Both the position numbers and the translations under genes were made by a program. The notes beneath the pieces were generated by a model that was given only the letters and a program-made list of their open reading frames with translations, made no database searches and was not told the DNA's origin. Source: Blumeriella jaapii (lineage: Eukaryota > Ascomycota > Leotiomycetes > Helotiales > Drepanopezizaceae). Taken from it: a stretch of 64,000 nt of DNA. The stretch covers positions 124,001 to 188,000 of the forward strand of contig VWND01000080.1 of the NCBI GenBank assembly GCA_009599575.1. Reading direction: 5' to 3'. Of this stretch, positions 1-12,800 are shown piece by piece. The stretch's first letter is position 1. The number at the start of each line of letters is the position of its first letter.

Positions 1-2580
1 TATTATTAAATACGGCATTTTTATATCGAAAAAAAAAAACGACGCTATTCCGACATTTTAAATTTACGACGACGAAAAAAACGAAAAAACCAATATTATT
101 TTCGTTTAATTCGAAAAAATACACGCGGTAGTAATTAATATTTCTAAAGCAACTAAAACAATTCGGCGATTTTTACTTTTAATTATCGAAAACGAATCCG
201 AAAACGAAATCAAAAACGTAATAGCAAACAACCGCTTATTCGAATATAAAAAACCTATTGTATTTGTAAAAACGATTCCGAAAAAAATAAAAACAAAAAA
301 CGTAAAAAAGCGCGCCGATATTTTCGAAACTTTTTTTATTCGAAAAAAAAAACTATTCGCGTCGTTAGCAAAAAAAGCACCGCGAATAAAAACAGCCGGA
401 AATCGACGCCGAATTATAGCTTTTAAGCTAATTAATAAAAAACGCGACGATTTTACGAAATTAAATTTAAAAAACGCCGGCATTCCGAAAAAAAAAAACC
501 TAAACGATTTTAAATTTAATTTTTCGAAATTAAATACGTAAATATTAAAAACGCTTACTGCGTTTAAAAACGTTGTATTATCGTCGCTAATATTTCAAAC
601 TTTAATAAAAATATTTAAGATTTCGATTATTATACGATTCGACCGAAAAAGCTTAAAAAAAAATATCGAAATTATCGCGGAAAAAATCATACAAAAAGTA
701 TAAAACCAAATTATCCTGTTTAAAACTTTCGCTTTCGATAACGAAACGATTTAAAAATTTTACTTCGATATTTTTATACAAAAACCAAATAAATCCGTCA
801 GCTTTTTTTTTTTGCTTCGAACGAAAACTAAACCAAGTTTTTTTCGGAAAACTACAAATATAATACGCTAAAGCAAATAAAAAAAACTTTAAAAAACGGT
901 AACCCGTTTTTACTCGAGCTTTTTTTTGCTAAAAAACTCCGATTTTTTAATTTCGTTTTTACAAATAATATTAACGCTAAAAAAAACGGCAAATTCTGCT
1001 ATTTCCACGTACGCTATTACGCGGCGTACTGCGATTTAATTATAAAAAAAGTCGACGTTATCGGCTTTATTAATCGATTCGCTGTTATTAAAAATTCGAA
1101 TTACGACGTATTCGAAATGAATTTTAATAATCAATTTATATTCCGACGAAAAACTGCGAAAACTATTTAAGCACGTATTAAAGCTTATTTAAGCTACGCA
1201 AATTTTAAAACAAATCTTAAAATTTTCAACGCGATTACAAAACTCGATTAAAACGTAAAAAAATAAAAGCAACGAATATTTTTAAAAGCCGACTTTTTTG
1301 GCCTTTCGACCGAAAGTATATTTCAAAATCTATTTGAATTAAGCTGCGAATTCGTTAATTACGTAAAGTTTTATAACGGAAAAAACAAGCTATTTTTGTA
1401 TTTTATAAAAAAAAAAAAAAATTATATACAAGCATTATTTCCGACTGGTCAAAACCCAAAAAGCGCCTATAGTTTTCTTCGCTAATATATTTTACAATTT
1501 TATTTAACAAATTTTTAAAATGTACTCCGGCTTTTACTTCGCTGTTTTAATTACTCGGAATTTTAAAAATTGCCGCCTCGTAATATATTTTAACGTTCCG
1601 ATCGTTTTAGGTTTCGCTAATCCCGATCGTATTACGATTATAAAATTCGATATCGCCGATTTTTAAAAAAAAAAAAAATCGAAAACCTTACCGACGCTAT
1701 TTTCGATTACTACGTTTTATTTACATTCGCACACAATTCGAAAATAATCGAAGCTTATTTGCAATTATACTACGACGCCAAACTAATTAAAACTATTTAA
1801 AAAAGCCTAGCTTTTTCGTATTTCAGCGCGTTTAAAGCAATAGCCTCGGCTATTTTATCGGATTACAAAACCGAAAGCTACGAAATAAAAAATAAAAATA
1901 ACTTATTAATTTTTCGATTAAACAAAAAGTTTTCGTTAAATTCAAAACTTAAAAAACCGACAGCGCAATATTAGTTTATTCGAATAATTATACGGCGCAA
2001 AAATACAAAAACCATTTCGAAAACAACGCTTCGATAAGCTATTTAATATTGTTTATACTACGGCGAAAGCAATTATAATATCTTCGGTAATTTCGACTGC
2101 AAACGATTACTTTCGAATTATTTCGTAAAATAATCTTTTTTATAAGCTTCGGAATCTTTTTAAAAACATTCGTCGGTAAACAACCGTAATCCGACCCATC
2201 GGTTTTACGCGAAGCAAAAGCGTTAATCGATTTTAATTATAACGAACTAATCGATTACTTTTACGATTTTAACAAAAAACTTTTTAACGCTTTTTACAAA
2301 GCGTAAAACCACGTTCAAAAGCTGAAATCTATTATTTACGAAAAAAAATCGTAAAAAGCATTTATCGCAGCGACGCTTAATAATATTATCGACGAAAAAA
2401 CTATCAGAACGTTTGTAAATCTAAACGATACTTCGACTGATATTTTATCGAGCCACTTTTTAAAAAAGCAAAATAAACAAAATAATTCAAACGACAAGCG
2501 TAACGCTATTTTTTCGCAAAAGCTAATAGTAAAAAGGCCAAAAACGAATTAAAAAACCGAAGAAATATAAAATTAAAAAA
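1..2580 (+). pseudogene. GypA ORF2 remnant (downstream of integrase), unknown function
   Basis: A long, nearly open region on the + strand matches the 42070-44600 region of GypA copy 2. The best-preserved stretch, about 105-540, reads without a stop and is rich in Lys, Arg, Ile, Asn and Phe. A second stretch at about 825-1160 contains the segment KNGKFCYFHVRYYAAYCDL, also present in copy 2. Stops elsewhere are mostly TAA or TAG, as expected from mutated CAA/CAG. I recognise no domain. The region sits where a Ty3/gypsy element would normally have only its 3' LTR, so it is extra cargo or a second ORF of this family. The antisense frame at 106-483 is also open, but I take that as a by-product of codon bias. 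Confidence 0.55.
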
Positions 2581-2698
2581 TTCGGCTTTTAATTAATTAG
2601 TTTTTAAACTATATAAAATAAACTAAATTATATTTACTAAATTTATATTTTTTTTTAATCGTAATCAAAAACGATTACGTATATTATTTAAAACAAAA

Positions 2699-2965
2699 TA
2701 TAAAACGGTAATACTTTGTATTAATAAAAATTAATAATTTTAGCTATAATCGAAGCATAAACCTTTCCGAAACCCTTTGCCACTGACTACCTTTAACAAA
2801 TATAAAAGCAAAGCACTTTTTTAAATAATATTATAAGCACGCAGTCCAATTTATATTTTTATTTATTTTTCTTTTCCTTTCTTCAGTCTTTTCTAGGAAT
2901 TCCCTAGATTATCTTACCTACCGATATATGGCCGTATCAGTCTGGTTTTCCTACCTACTTTTATA
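2699..2965 (+). repeat. GypA copy 1, 3' LTR
   Basis: This is a 267-bp LTR starting tataaaacgg (mutated TGTAAAACGG) and ending ttttata (mutated TTTTACA). It equals the reverse complement of the LTRs at 41653-41919 and 52735-53001, which have the same length. In sense orientation it contains a TATA-like tataaaagcaaagc at about 2801-2814. Its outer (right) half is less mutated than its inner (left) half. Confidence 0.9.
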
Positions 2966-3009
2966 TTAAAAACGAATCCGAATAAAAATCTAAAAAACTT
3001 ACAGAAAAA

Positions 3010-3207
3010 CATTAAGTATGCGAAGCCTTGCAGCGGTTGTATTTTACGTTAAAAAGCTCGAAAACGCAAAAAAGCAAAAAGGCCGTTATAATATCTTCGC
3101 GTAAAATTAAGCGGGCATATCGAAAGCAAATAAAAGTTAAAAGCATTTTAAAAATTCGCCGCGAACGCGGCGAAAAACAATTAATTAAAATAAAAAAAAA
3201 GCTGACG

Positions 3208-3243
<36 letters not shown>

Positions 3244-3290
3244 AAACAGAAAAATAGCGGCTATTTTAAAAAAAAAAGCTTTTTTTAAAC
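3010..3290 (+). pseudogene. Gyp1 3'-terminal basic tail (copy c)
   Basis: An open stretch reads through Lys/Arg-rich sequence (segments KSILKIRRERGEKQLIKIKK and runs of Lys coded by poly-A). The same segment occurs at about 31650-31930 in Gyp1a and, shortened, at about 9590-9740 on the minus strand in Gyp1b. It lies between the chromodomain and the 3' LTR, so it is probably the C-terminal extension of the polyprotein or a separate small ORF. It looks like a highly basic coiled coil. The long A-tract at about 3208-3240 is low-complexity and may be inflated by mutation. No function is recognised. Confidence 0.5.
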
Positions 3291-3498
3291 GAAAATGCGA
3301 GCGATACCGAAAACAAAAAAAATAGAATAATAAAACAGCTATAATTTACGACCGAAAGCGGAAAAAACAGTTATAATTCACGATCAAAAGCGGAAAAAAC
3401 CGCACGTTATTTCGAAGGCGTAACGCACGCCATATACGAAAGCATACGTATAAAAAAATTAATCGCTTTTAAAAACCAAAAGCTTAAAAAAAAAATAA

Positions 3499-3912
3499 TA
3501 TCAAAAATTAATATTACGTATATAAATCAGATAATCCGCCAAAACCTTTTGCTTTTTATTAATTTTCGAATAATATTTTCTGCGGATAAGCCGTAAAGGC
3601 CGAATAATACTATAAAAGCTGAAAATAATATTTAAATAAAATATTTTATAGGAATAATTGCTAAAAAACCAATTATTAAAATTATATTAAAAAGAATTAA
3701 AAAAAGGTCGGAATAAAAGCTGGAAAAGCATATTAAATAAGATTCGCCTGGTTTTTTGGGAAATACTTTTTTCGAAAGCTCCACCTCTCCTTTTGTATTT
3801 ATACACGCCTTCTATTAGAAATGTAGAAGGTAGAAATCAGTCTGACTATCAACCCAATTTTACCTGAGCTCTATTATCTAAACTAGTGTTTTCCTGCCTT
3901 TTAATTCTTACA
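3499..3912 (+). repeat. Gyp1 copy c, 3' LTR
   Basis: This 414-bp LTR begins tatcaa (mutated TGTCAG) and ends cttaca. It is the same length as the two LTRs of Gyp1a. Its right, outer half keeps many CpA and CpT sites, whereas its left half is heavily converted. Confidence 0.9.
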
Positions 3913-4860
3913 ACAACGGATTTTTAATTAATTTCCGAATATTATTTTTCCGTTTTCTACCCAGCCATTTTTTAAATCGAATTATTCAAAATGAAATATT
4001 TTCGCTACGCTTTTAGCGATTATCAAAAAGAAATTAAATATAACGTATGGAAAATAAATATAAAACTGTTTATTAAAAAATATTTAAGAAATTTTATATA
4101 AAATATAAATTAAGCCAAAGCATATTTCAAATGCATTATTAAAAAAGCAAATTATTATTTTAAAGCATTTGAACTCCGAGTTTTATAACCAAGCCTAATC
4201 GGCCCGAAACGTTTTTCGTATTTTTAATTAACGCTTTTTTAATTATAATCGCGTTTAGTTTGTTAAATTGCAATACAACAAGCTTTATATAAACAACGGT
4301 TAGATTTATAATAATTTTCGTTTTTTATTTATCCGCTATGCAATTATTAGCAAAATTGTTAAAAACCGTTGATTTAAAAATATATACGAAAAAGTTATTT
4401 TTATTTTTAAATACGACTTCCGAATAGAAAAATACAAAATAAATAGTAATTATATTGCTTTGGACGAGTTTTTAATCGTTGCGAATAAAAAATTACGCAA
4501 TATCCGAGCTAAAAAAAATGGCTTTTACCCGTCGCATAAGCCATTTTTTTTTGTTATAGCTTTTGCTAATTAAAACTCTAGGCGTATTTCCGGTATTTTC
4601 AAAGCTTTATAACGTTTTATTTTTCCAGCTCCTTTTGCTCGCATAGCTTTTCCTTTTTTTGACAGAGATTTTTACAAGCGTATAGCTGCTATTTCTGCTA
4701 TTTCCGGTTTTTTCCGTTTAATTGCGCGTTTTTTTAACGCTTATTATAATTGCGGCAAGCCCGGCCATTTCGCAAACGTTTGCTTCGACGCTAAGCTTAA
4801 TCGCAAAATCGCCGAAATAATTATCGACGAAAAATAAAACGATTTGTTAAAAAACTTTTA
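3913..4860 (+). pseudogene. Gyp3 gag remnant with zinc knuckle
   Basis: This is a capsid/nucleocapsid region of a Ty3/gypsy element. The clear landmark is a retroviral-type zinc knuckle at 4742-4780, reading YYNCGKPGHFANVC. The expected pattern is C-x2-C-x4-H-x4-C. Its first Cys codon is now TAT (4742-4744), consistent with TGT mutated by G-to-A. The upstream region from about 3990 is AT-rich with several stops. It precedes the protease and reverse transcriptase in the normal gag-pol order. Confidence 0.65.
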
Positions 4861-4989
4861 AGCCGTAGCAAAAACTTTTATTATAATAAAAATTCGATTT
4901 ATAAAAAAATTTAAAATTTAATCAGCGTTTTTTAATAAAAAAGCGACAGTTTTTAATTTTTATAAAACTAATACGTAATAAATTATATA

Positions 4990-7330
4990 TTAAAACATTT
5001 GCATATATTAATAACGGAGCTAATATTTTCGGTGCGATCAAAATTTTTTTAGCGTATTAATTTTTTTAATATTTCGGAATAAGTTTTATTCGGCTGTATA
5101 AGCTTATTATACCCACCGGCTATAATAGCGAGCCGGAAAAGCTTATTTCTTCTGTTATCTTTTTTTTACGATTAATCGATATCGTATAATTTTTTTTTTC
5201 TGGTTACAAACCTGGGTTTTACCGACGTTTTTATTAATCGCAAATTTTTATAATATTACGATTTAAAATAAGCGTATAGCTAAAAAAAAACAAAATAAAA
5301 TGGCCATCCGATATATTTGTTATTTTTTATTTCAACGAGCAATTGTTCGTCGATTTTAATCAGCGAAAAAAGCCTAAAATGCTTAGTCGTATATATTAAT
5401 AAAATATAAACAAACGAAACAGCGCAATAAAAACTTTATATACTTTTGCTAATATTTTTACGACGATTAAAAAAGCTTATTTAGGTTTTGAAATTAATAA
5501 ATCTTTTATATTTATACGAGATTTCAAAAGCAGTTTGTATAAAATAAAAAAGTTTTTTATTAGCAGCTTTAAACCGATCAAGCCGGTTTTTTTAACCGGG
5601 CCAGTTGCTACCTTTTTTACTTTTAATTGCAATATTAATTATATTTCCGCTTTTGCATTCAGCGTTTTATAAATACGTTACGAAAAACGAATGCGAACCG
5701 TAAAAAAAAAATTATTATTATTTAACGATTGTACGTTTATTGCTTTTATATATAATATAAACAGAAAACGTTTTCGCCGTGCGAAAATCGCCGAATTTAA
5801 AAAAGTTATATAGTTTACGGCAGTAAAAAGCATTTCCGTTCCCGACGCTTTGCAAACCAAATATAATAACAACGTAGTTTTTGTAAAAAAGCTTTTTTCA
5901 GCTTAGTATTCGGAATTCGAAAAACTTTTTTATAAGCAGAAAGGCGACAAGCTCGCTTTCCGCCGCTTTGGTATAAATTATAAAATATATTTTGCCACGG
6001 AAAATACGCTTTTTATAAAATTATTCAAACGCTTTACGAATAAACAGCTTATAAAAGTCAAAAGCTATATTTTCGATAATTTGCATAAAAGTTTTATTAA
6101 ATTTTTTAATATTTTTTTCGCCGCTCCGATTTTATTTATTAAAAAATCAAACGGCTTTATACGCTTATATATCGATTACCGCAAATTTAACGATTTTACG
6201 AAAAAAAATCTTTACTTTTTATTTTTAATTAACGAAATGCTGGCGCGAATTATTAAAATTAAAATATTTACGAAAATTAATATTTAATAAACATTTAATC
6301 GAATCCGAATATTCGAAAAATTTGAAAAACTAATTAGCTTTCGTATTCGATACGATATATATAAATATAAAATCTTTCCGTTCGGTTTTATTAATAGGCC
6401 CGTTATATTTCAACGCTTTATTAATAACATTTTTATAAAATATTTGAATAATTTTTGCTCGGCGTATTTCAACGATATTTTTATTTATTCCGCGAATAAT
6501 TTAAAATATAAAATTTACGTTAAAAAAATCCTGTCGATTTTAAAAAAATACGGTTTGAAAACTGATATTAAAAAATACGAGTTTAATATTACGAAAATCA
6601 AATTTCTAAGCTTCGTTATTAATATCAAAAATATTAAAATAAACCCGGAAAAAATCGCTATTATTAAAAACTGGTAATATGCAGCGAATATGCGAAGCGT
6701 GCAAAGCTTTTTAAGCTTTTGTAATTTTTACAAACGTTTTATAGCCGGCTATAGCCGCATTTGCCGCCTTTTTACTGTTTTCATAAGCAAAAACGTTTTT
6801 TTCGTATTCGAGAAAAAGCAGAAAAACGCATAGGAAACATTACGCAAAGCTTTGCTAAGCGTTTTTATTTTGTGTTATTACGATTTTTATAAGCAAACGC
6901 GCTTAAAAACCGACTTTTTTAATAAAATAATAGCTGGCGTATTATCGTAATTGCAAAAAAATAATTTTTATTATTCGGTCGGTTTTTTTTTCAAAATTAT
7001 AATCGACGCCGAGCTTAATTATCCGATTTATAACAAAAAACTTTTCGCTATTTTTCGCTTTTTTAAAAATTACAAGCCGGAATTGTTAAACGCTTAAAAA
7101 AACGTATATATATATACCGATTACCGCGCTTTGAAATATTTTATAATAATCAAAGATTTTTCGGCCCGATAAATCCGATAAGCCGAGTTTTTCGCCGATT
7201 TCCATTTTACAATTATATATCGATCGGAAATTATTAATACGTTCGCTAATATTTTTTTTCGCAAAAACCAAAATATTTTTTTATTAAAAACACGATAGCG
7301 AGCGGCTCGGAAACAGCAAATGCTTTTAAA
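4990..7330 (+). pseudogene. Gyp3 pol remnant: protease, reverse transcriptase, RNase H
   Basis: Retropepsin is suggested at about 5005-5090 by NNGANIFGAIKIFLAYQF, which resembles the D-S/T-G-A active-site loop with Asp replaced by Asn (GAC/GAT to AAC/AAT). Reverse transcriptase follows. About 6081-6287 contains IDYRKFND (the LR-CVDYR-LN motif), and about 6380-6680 contains FPFGFINRPVIFQRF and AYFNDIFIYS, the mutated Y-x-D-D catalytic box. RNase H follows at about 6690-7270 with CNFYKRFIAGYS and TDFFNKIIAGVL. Reading it requires passing several stops (TAA, TAG). All of it is on the + strand in normal Ty3/gypsy order. Confidence 0.82.
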
Positions 7331-8999
7331 CGATAAATTAAATTTTTAGATTTTAAAAAAAATGGCTGCTAAAAGCATAACTACGCTAGCGCTTATAAAA
7401 ATAACTTTCGATAAGCGCGATAACGATAGCATTTTTTCCGAAAAAAACAGCGAAAATAAAAAAAATAAAATACTTATAAAAAAATTCGCAAATCCAATTT
7501 TCGTAATCGTATACGATATATATAATTATACAATTATAAACGATTTATTACAAACTAATAAAAACTTTTTTTTTTCGAAGCGCAACGAATACAAGCCCGT
7601 AAATATAATTTTAATTATTAATTGCGATAAAATAAATTGTTTTTTCAAAACAGATTAATAATGCTTTTGAAACCTTTCGAACTGCGAATTTTTCTGATTC
7701 GATATATTTACGAACAGCTTTGCGTAGCATACGCTGAAATAAAAAAAATAAAGCTTTTGATCGGTCGCAAATATTATTAAAAAATTATAAAAACAGATAT
7801 ATAATAATACGTTTCGAATTATCGTTGTATATAAATAAAAGCTAAGCGCGATAAAATTCCAAGCTTTCTGAAGCTTTTGCTTATATCCAGCAGGTTTTAT
7901 TAATATTTAACGATAAATTTTACGAAGCTTTTATTAAACGAAAATAATTACGATTTCGTTTTCGTAATAATAAATCGCTTATTTAAAAAGCTTTTGTTAA
8001 TTTTCTGCCATAAAACTATTATAGCGAAAAAACTGGCAGCTTTGTTTTTAATTTATTAAATACGCTATTTCGGCATGCCGAATTTAATTATTTCGGACCG
8101 AAAAGCTTAGTTTGTTTCGGTTTTTTAGCAGAAACTCTGCCGTATATTAAAAACCAAAATTAAATTAATTACTGCGTATAATTTTAATATCGATGGACAG
8201 ACCGAAGTAATAAATTAATATATTAAGCAACGCTTCCGCCCTTTTTACTTTTATTATCAAAATAATTAAAAACGCTTTTACTTTTGATAAATATTATATA
8301 ACTGATTTTATCGTACGAATTTTTCGGCAACGTTTTTTTTTTTTAAATTTTAAATAAATACGAAGCTCGCATATTTTAAAATATAAACAACTTCCGTTTT
8401 TTTCGCTCGGCTATAAAAAAGCTTAATCGCGACGAAGCTTTGCATATGGCCTTCCGAGCTAAAAAGATTATGAAATACGCATAATTATTTATTGCGCAAT
8501 AATAAGCCAAAATAAAGCGTCTCGCTAATTTGCATAAACGACCGATAAATTGAAATATAAGCGACGAAATATTAGTAAATATTAAAAATTAAAAGCTCGA
8601 CCGATTTTTCCGAAAACTTTTAAATAAATAATACGGCCTAATTAAAATCGTCGATAAAATAAAAAAAAATTGGAAACTTAATCTTTTCGCAAATTAGTTA
8701 ATTTATTCAATTTTTCATTTATATTCGCTCCGAAAGCATATTAGCAACCTTTTATTTGGCCAACGCCGCCCCGAACCAGCTTTTATTTAATTATTTTCTA
8801 AACAAACGGAATAAAAGATCGAAAAAATAATAAATTCGAAATTGTATAAAAAAATATTGCAATATTAAATCAATTAAAAAAGAGCTAATAAAAATCTCGA
8901 ATAATACTTTTGTTTTAACGCTATAACGGCCTTTTATATTTTTTAAGCATTTTACCGATCGCATTCCACCGCCAAAGGCTTTTCACGAGCATTTTCCGT
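7331..8999 (+). pseudogene. Gyp3 integrase and chromodomain remnant
   Basis: The region after RNase H contains a linker (about 7362-7658, open), then a badly eroded integrase at about 7700-8560. The best evidence is the C-terminal part: about 8690-8990 reads ANWLIYSIFHLYSLRKHIS, typical of the integrase/chromodomain junction (the HPVFHVSLLRK-type motif). It is followed by GQRRPEPA and then a chromodomain-like stretch with INSKLYKKILQY. A chromodomain usually directs integration to heterochromatin, which suits an element found inside a repeat island. The frame is broken by the Gyp1b insertion at 9000. Confidence 0.68.
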
Positions 9000-9412
9000 T
9001 GTAAGAATTGAAAGGCAGGGAAACACTAGTTCAGATAATAGAGCTTAGATAAGGTTGGATTGATAGTCAGACTGATTTTTACCTTTTATATTTCTAGTAG
9101 AAGGCGTGTATAAGTACAAAAGGAGGGGTGGAGCTTTCGAAAAAAGTATTTCTCAGGAAACCAAGCGAATCTTATTTAATATGCTTTTCCAGCCCTTATC
9201 CCGACCTTTTTTTAATCCTTTTTAATATAACTTTAATAATTGGTTTTTAGCAATCATTTTTATAAAATGTTTTATTTAAATATTATTTTTAGCTTTTATA
9301 ATACTATCCGGCTCCTACGGCTTATCCGCAGAAAATACTATTCGAAAATTGATAAAAAGCAGAAGATTTTGGCGGATCATCTGATTTATATACGTAATAT
9401 TGGTTTTTGATA
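9000..9412 (-). repeat. Gyp1 copy b, 3' LTR
   Basis: This is a 413-bp LTR in minus orientation. The + strand begins tgtaagaattg and ends ttgata (mutated TTGACA). The outer, left half keeps G in TpG contexts (for example ggcagggaaacactag at about 9016), while the inner part is converted. Confidence 0.9.
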
Positions 9413-9589
9413 TTACTTTTTTTTTTAGGCTTTTGATTTCCAAAAGCGATTGATTTTTTTGTGCGTATACTTCCGTGTATGGCGTGCGTTACGCTTTCGA
9501 AATAACGTGCGGTTTCTTTCGCTTTTGGTCGTGAATTATAGCTGTTTCTTCCGCTTTCGGTCGTAAATTATAGCTGTTTTGCTGTTTTG

Positions 9590-9850
9590 TTTTTTTTGTT
9601 TTCGGTAGCGCTCGTATCTTCGTTTGAAAAGGCCTTTTTCCTTAAAATGGCCGCCATCTTTCTGCTCAACTTCTTTTTTTTCTTTTTCATTTTCATCTTC
9701 TCGTCAGCTTTCTTTTATCCCAATCAACTGCCTCTCGCCGCGTTCGTAAGGTGGTTTTCTGGCTCCCAGGAGTTTTCGCTTGGTAAATAGCCCTTCTATC
9801 GCACCAAATAATATCGGCCCTTTTTTGTATTTTTATAAGCCTGTATTGAT
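9590..9850 (-). other. Internal deletion joint in Gyp1b with locally weak RIP
   Basis: Read on the minus strand, the chromodomain remnant (ctgggagccagaaaaccacc at about 9753-9772) runs directly into the basic tail at acgaacgcggcg (about 9735-9747). In Gyp1a these two points are about 950 bp apart (about 30,855 and 31,800). The joint shares a short acg-type overlap. Sequence on both sides for roughly 100 bp retains many CpA, CpT and CpC sites that are converted in the equivalent places of Gyp1a. Confidence 0.72.
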
Positions 9851-12800
9851 TTGACCTCGTATTCTTCGGGTTCTTAGAGTTTTATTATACTATTCTTCGG
9901 CTCGGTGTCGTCCCGACCCTGCCAAAGTTCTAGTAGAAAAACGTGGAAGATATCGTAAATACGATATTAAAAAAAAAGCTCGAATTGGTAAGCTTGGCCG
10001 TGCTCGTATATAACTCGCTTAATTTTAAAAGGCTTTAGATATTTATTTAAAAGCTTTCGAAAAGATCGCAGCTATCGAAGATTTTTGGTCGATAATAATA
10101 TTTTATCGTTTATTTAAAATCTAATTTTTTTGTATTTAGCGTCGTAAAACCTTTTGTAATTCGCGTTGGCTTTTTTTAGCTTTTTATTAAATATTTCTTT
10201 TTTTTTTTGCAATATTTTAATTCGTTTTTCCGCTGACGATACTTTTTTTTTTACGACGTCGCTTTCGACGTTGCTGTCAAATTTTGAATAAAAGCCGTAT
10301 AATATGCGAAAAAAAAAAAATCCGTAAAAACGTATATCGAATTGTTATACGTAAACTCGGCTAAAGCAAGCTTCGTAGCCTAATCGTTTTGTCGATAATC
10401 GCAATACGTACGAAAATAAAATTCTAAAATTTGATTTTAACGTTTCGTTTGGCCATTTATTTAAAAATAGAAAGCGGTGCTTAATCGACGTCGTATTTAT
10501 AAATGAAATATTATTAAAAACCAGAATTTACTAGTGAAAACTGATCTTTTGTTTATAATAATTTTTTTAAAACAGCCAAAATTTTTATAAACGTATTATA
10601 TAAATATTTTAATTAAATCTGGGATTGAAATCGTTTTTTGTATCGGTATATATTTCGATAGCTTCGTATATCGGTTTATTATAACGAATATCGAATCGTA
10701 AATACGATTTCGTTTTTTACTAAAAAATAAATCCGTAGTAAAATTTATAATTATCTTTTTTTAAAATTTCGTAGAAATCGAAAAAAAGGCTAATTCGCTA
10801 TAAAATCGATGTTTTTTAAATTTGCTTTTCTGACACTTTTTATACGTATTAACGTAACGCTTTACGTCGTTTCGTAAACCAGGCCAGAAATACTTTTTTT
10901 CGACCAGTTTTAACGTTCGCCGAAAATCTTAATAGCCGGCGGTCGAATCGTCGTAATTAATTTTTAATATTTCGCTTTTAATAGCGCTTTTATTCGGAAT
11001 ATACGCACGTTTTTTGTAATATAATAATTTATTTTGGCCTATACGCTAATGTTTTTCGGACCCGGCTCGATTGTTTTGCGAAGCCGATTCGTACGTTTTT
11101 TGTAATACAAAAAAATCAGATTTTTATAATTTAAAAATAATTTTATAAATCGGTTTTGCTAGCTCGTTATTAGCCGTTTCGAATTGTAGCAACACAGCGG
11201 TTACGCTTCGTAATATATATTTTTTGCAATTAGTAATATTAATAAAAAATAATTCGGCGAAAAAACTTTTTATTTAGCTTTTTCCCGTTTGCTTTTTATT
11301 TTCTGATTTCGTTAACAAAAGCTTCGAATATTTATCGGCGCGAAATAATCCATGCTCCGATTTTAAGCGTGTTTTTATTACGGAAAATATTTTAAAATTT
11401 CTTAAATAAGCTAATCTTAGCTTACGATGCAGCGTAGGCAGCTGCTCGTTATTTTTTTTTAAATTTTTTTTTAAATTTGGCCGGCGGAAAAAACTATTCG
11501 CCGGGTTAAAAACTTCTGTTTTATATTCGATTGCAAAATCGTATTTAATTAGCTCGTCGGCCTATTTCGCTTAGCGTTCGTTTAAACGTTTTTTCGTAAA
11601 AAAATATTTTAGATTATAATAATTTGTATATATAATAATAACGTCGAAAACGTTACGTAAGTATTAGTTTTATTATTTAAAAACGTAAATTATAACTATT
11701 AGCTTAGCGTCGTAAATTTCGTATTTTTGTTTTATAAAAAAAAGTTTTTTCGAATAATACGCGATAAAATGCCAACGTGCTTTCGTATTTTTTTCGAATA
11801 ATTAAAATAATATTCCGCTTATAGCGAATTTCGAAGCGTTTGTTTCGATTTGGATTTTCAATCGAAAATCGAAATAGCGTAAAATCGGTGTTCGGCAAAA
11901 CTTTTTTTTTAAAAATAAAAAAGCGATTTTCGCTTCGAATAAAAAACAAAAAAGATTCGATATTTTTTTTCGTTGCATTTTTTTTAAAAAATCTATAATA
12001 AATCGGCAAAGCTTAACGTAATTTTTAATAAAACGTTTGTAAAAATTAGTAAAACTTAAAAACATTTGAATATTTCGCCACGTAATAATAAAAAGCTATT
12101 TCCGAATATTATTTATTTTTTTTGGGTCTATTTTAATTCCCGTAGAAATAACGACGAAGCTTAAAAACTTAATCGTATTCGTATCGAAAGCATATTTTTT
12201 CAGATTTTCGTAAAATTTATTAATACAAAGTTTTTCGAAAACTTTTTTTACCGCGTTTGTATAATCGTCGGAGTTTTCGGAAAATATTAAAATATCGTCG
12301 AAATAAATTATATACGTAATATTTATTAAACCGATTAAAATTTAATTAATATACGCTTGGAAAGTTGCTAATGCGTTCGAAAAGCCGAAAAATAATACGC
12401 AATATTCGAAATGTCCGTAACGAATGCGAAACGCAGTTTTTTATTTATTTTTTTTTTTTATTCGAAAGCGATAATACGCCCAAATAAAATTTAGTTTAAT
12501 AAATATTTTAACTTTTTTTAAACGATTTAAAATTTCGCTTATAAAAAATAAAAAAATTCGATTTTTAATCGTAATTGCGTTTAAATTTTTATAATCGACG
12601 CATAATCGTAAACTTCCGTTTTTTCTCGGTGTAAATATTACCGGTGCGCTAGCAGGGCTAATAGATTTTTTTATTCAGTTTTTTTTTAAATTCGAATCGA
12701 AATATTCGCGTAATTCGGTAAATTCAAATTTCGACAAAAAATAAATTGATTTTTAAAAAGGGTTTTTTTTTTTCGCGAAATTTATTCGATGTTTTATAAA

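Larger units (their letters stand above)
1..2965 (+). mobile_element. GypA copy 1, 3'-terminal part (runs off the left edge)
   Basis: This is the 3' end of an 11-kb class LTR retrotransposon. Positions 1-2965 are, base for base apart from C/T and G/A changes, the reverse complement of about 41653-44600, which belongs to a complete copy. It ends on the right in a 267-bp LTR. The sense strand is +, because the complete copy has its integrase and retropepsin remnants on the opposite strand in matching orientation. The element is inserted in the 3' tail of a Gyp1 copy: the host sequence resumes at 2966 and matches Gyp1a from about 31602. The other end and the left TSD lie outside the window. Confidence 0.88.
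2966..3912 (+). mobile_element. Gyp1 copy c, right end
   Basis: This is the 3' tail and 3' LTR of a Gyp1 element, matching 31602-32545 of the complete copy Gyp1a. The left part was separated by the GypA copy 1 insertion and lies outside the window. It ends at 3912 and is followed by acaac (3913-3917), the presumed right copy of its 5-bp TSD. It interrupts Gyp3, whose gag region begins directly afterwards. Confidence 0.85.

Noticed and set aside
3208..3240. Poly-A tract as a poly(A) tail of a retroposed gene
   Set aside because: It lies inside the Lys-rich tail of Gyp1, where other copies have aaaaataaaaataaaaaagaaa-type sequence. It is Lys codons converted to AAA plus slippage, not a tail.
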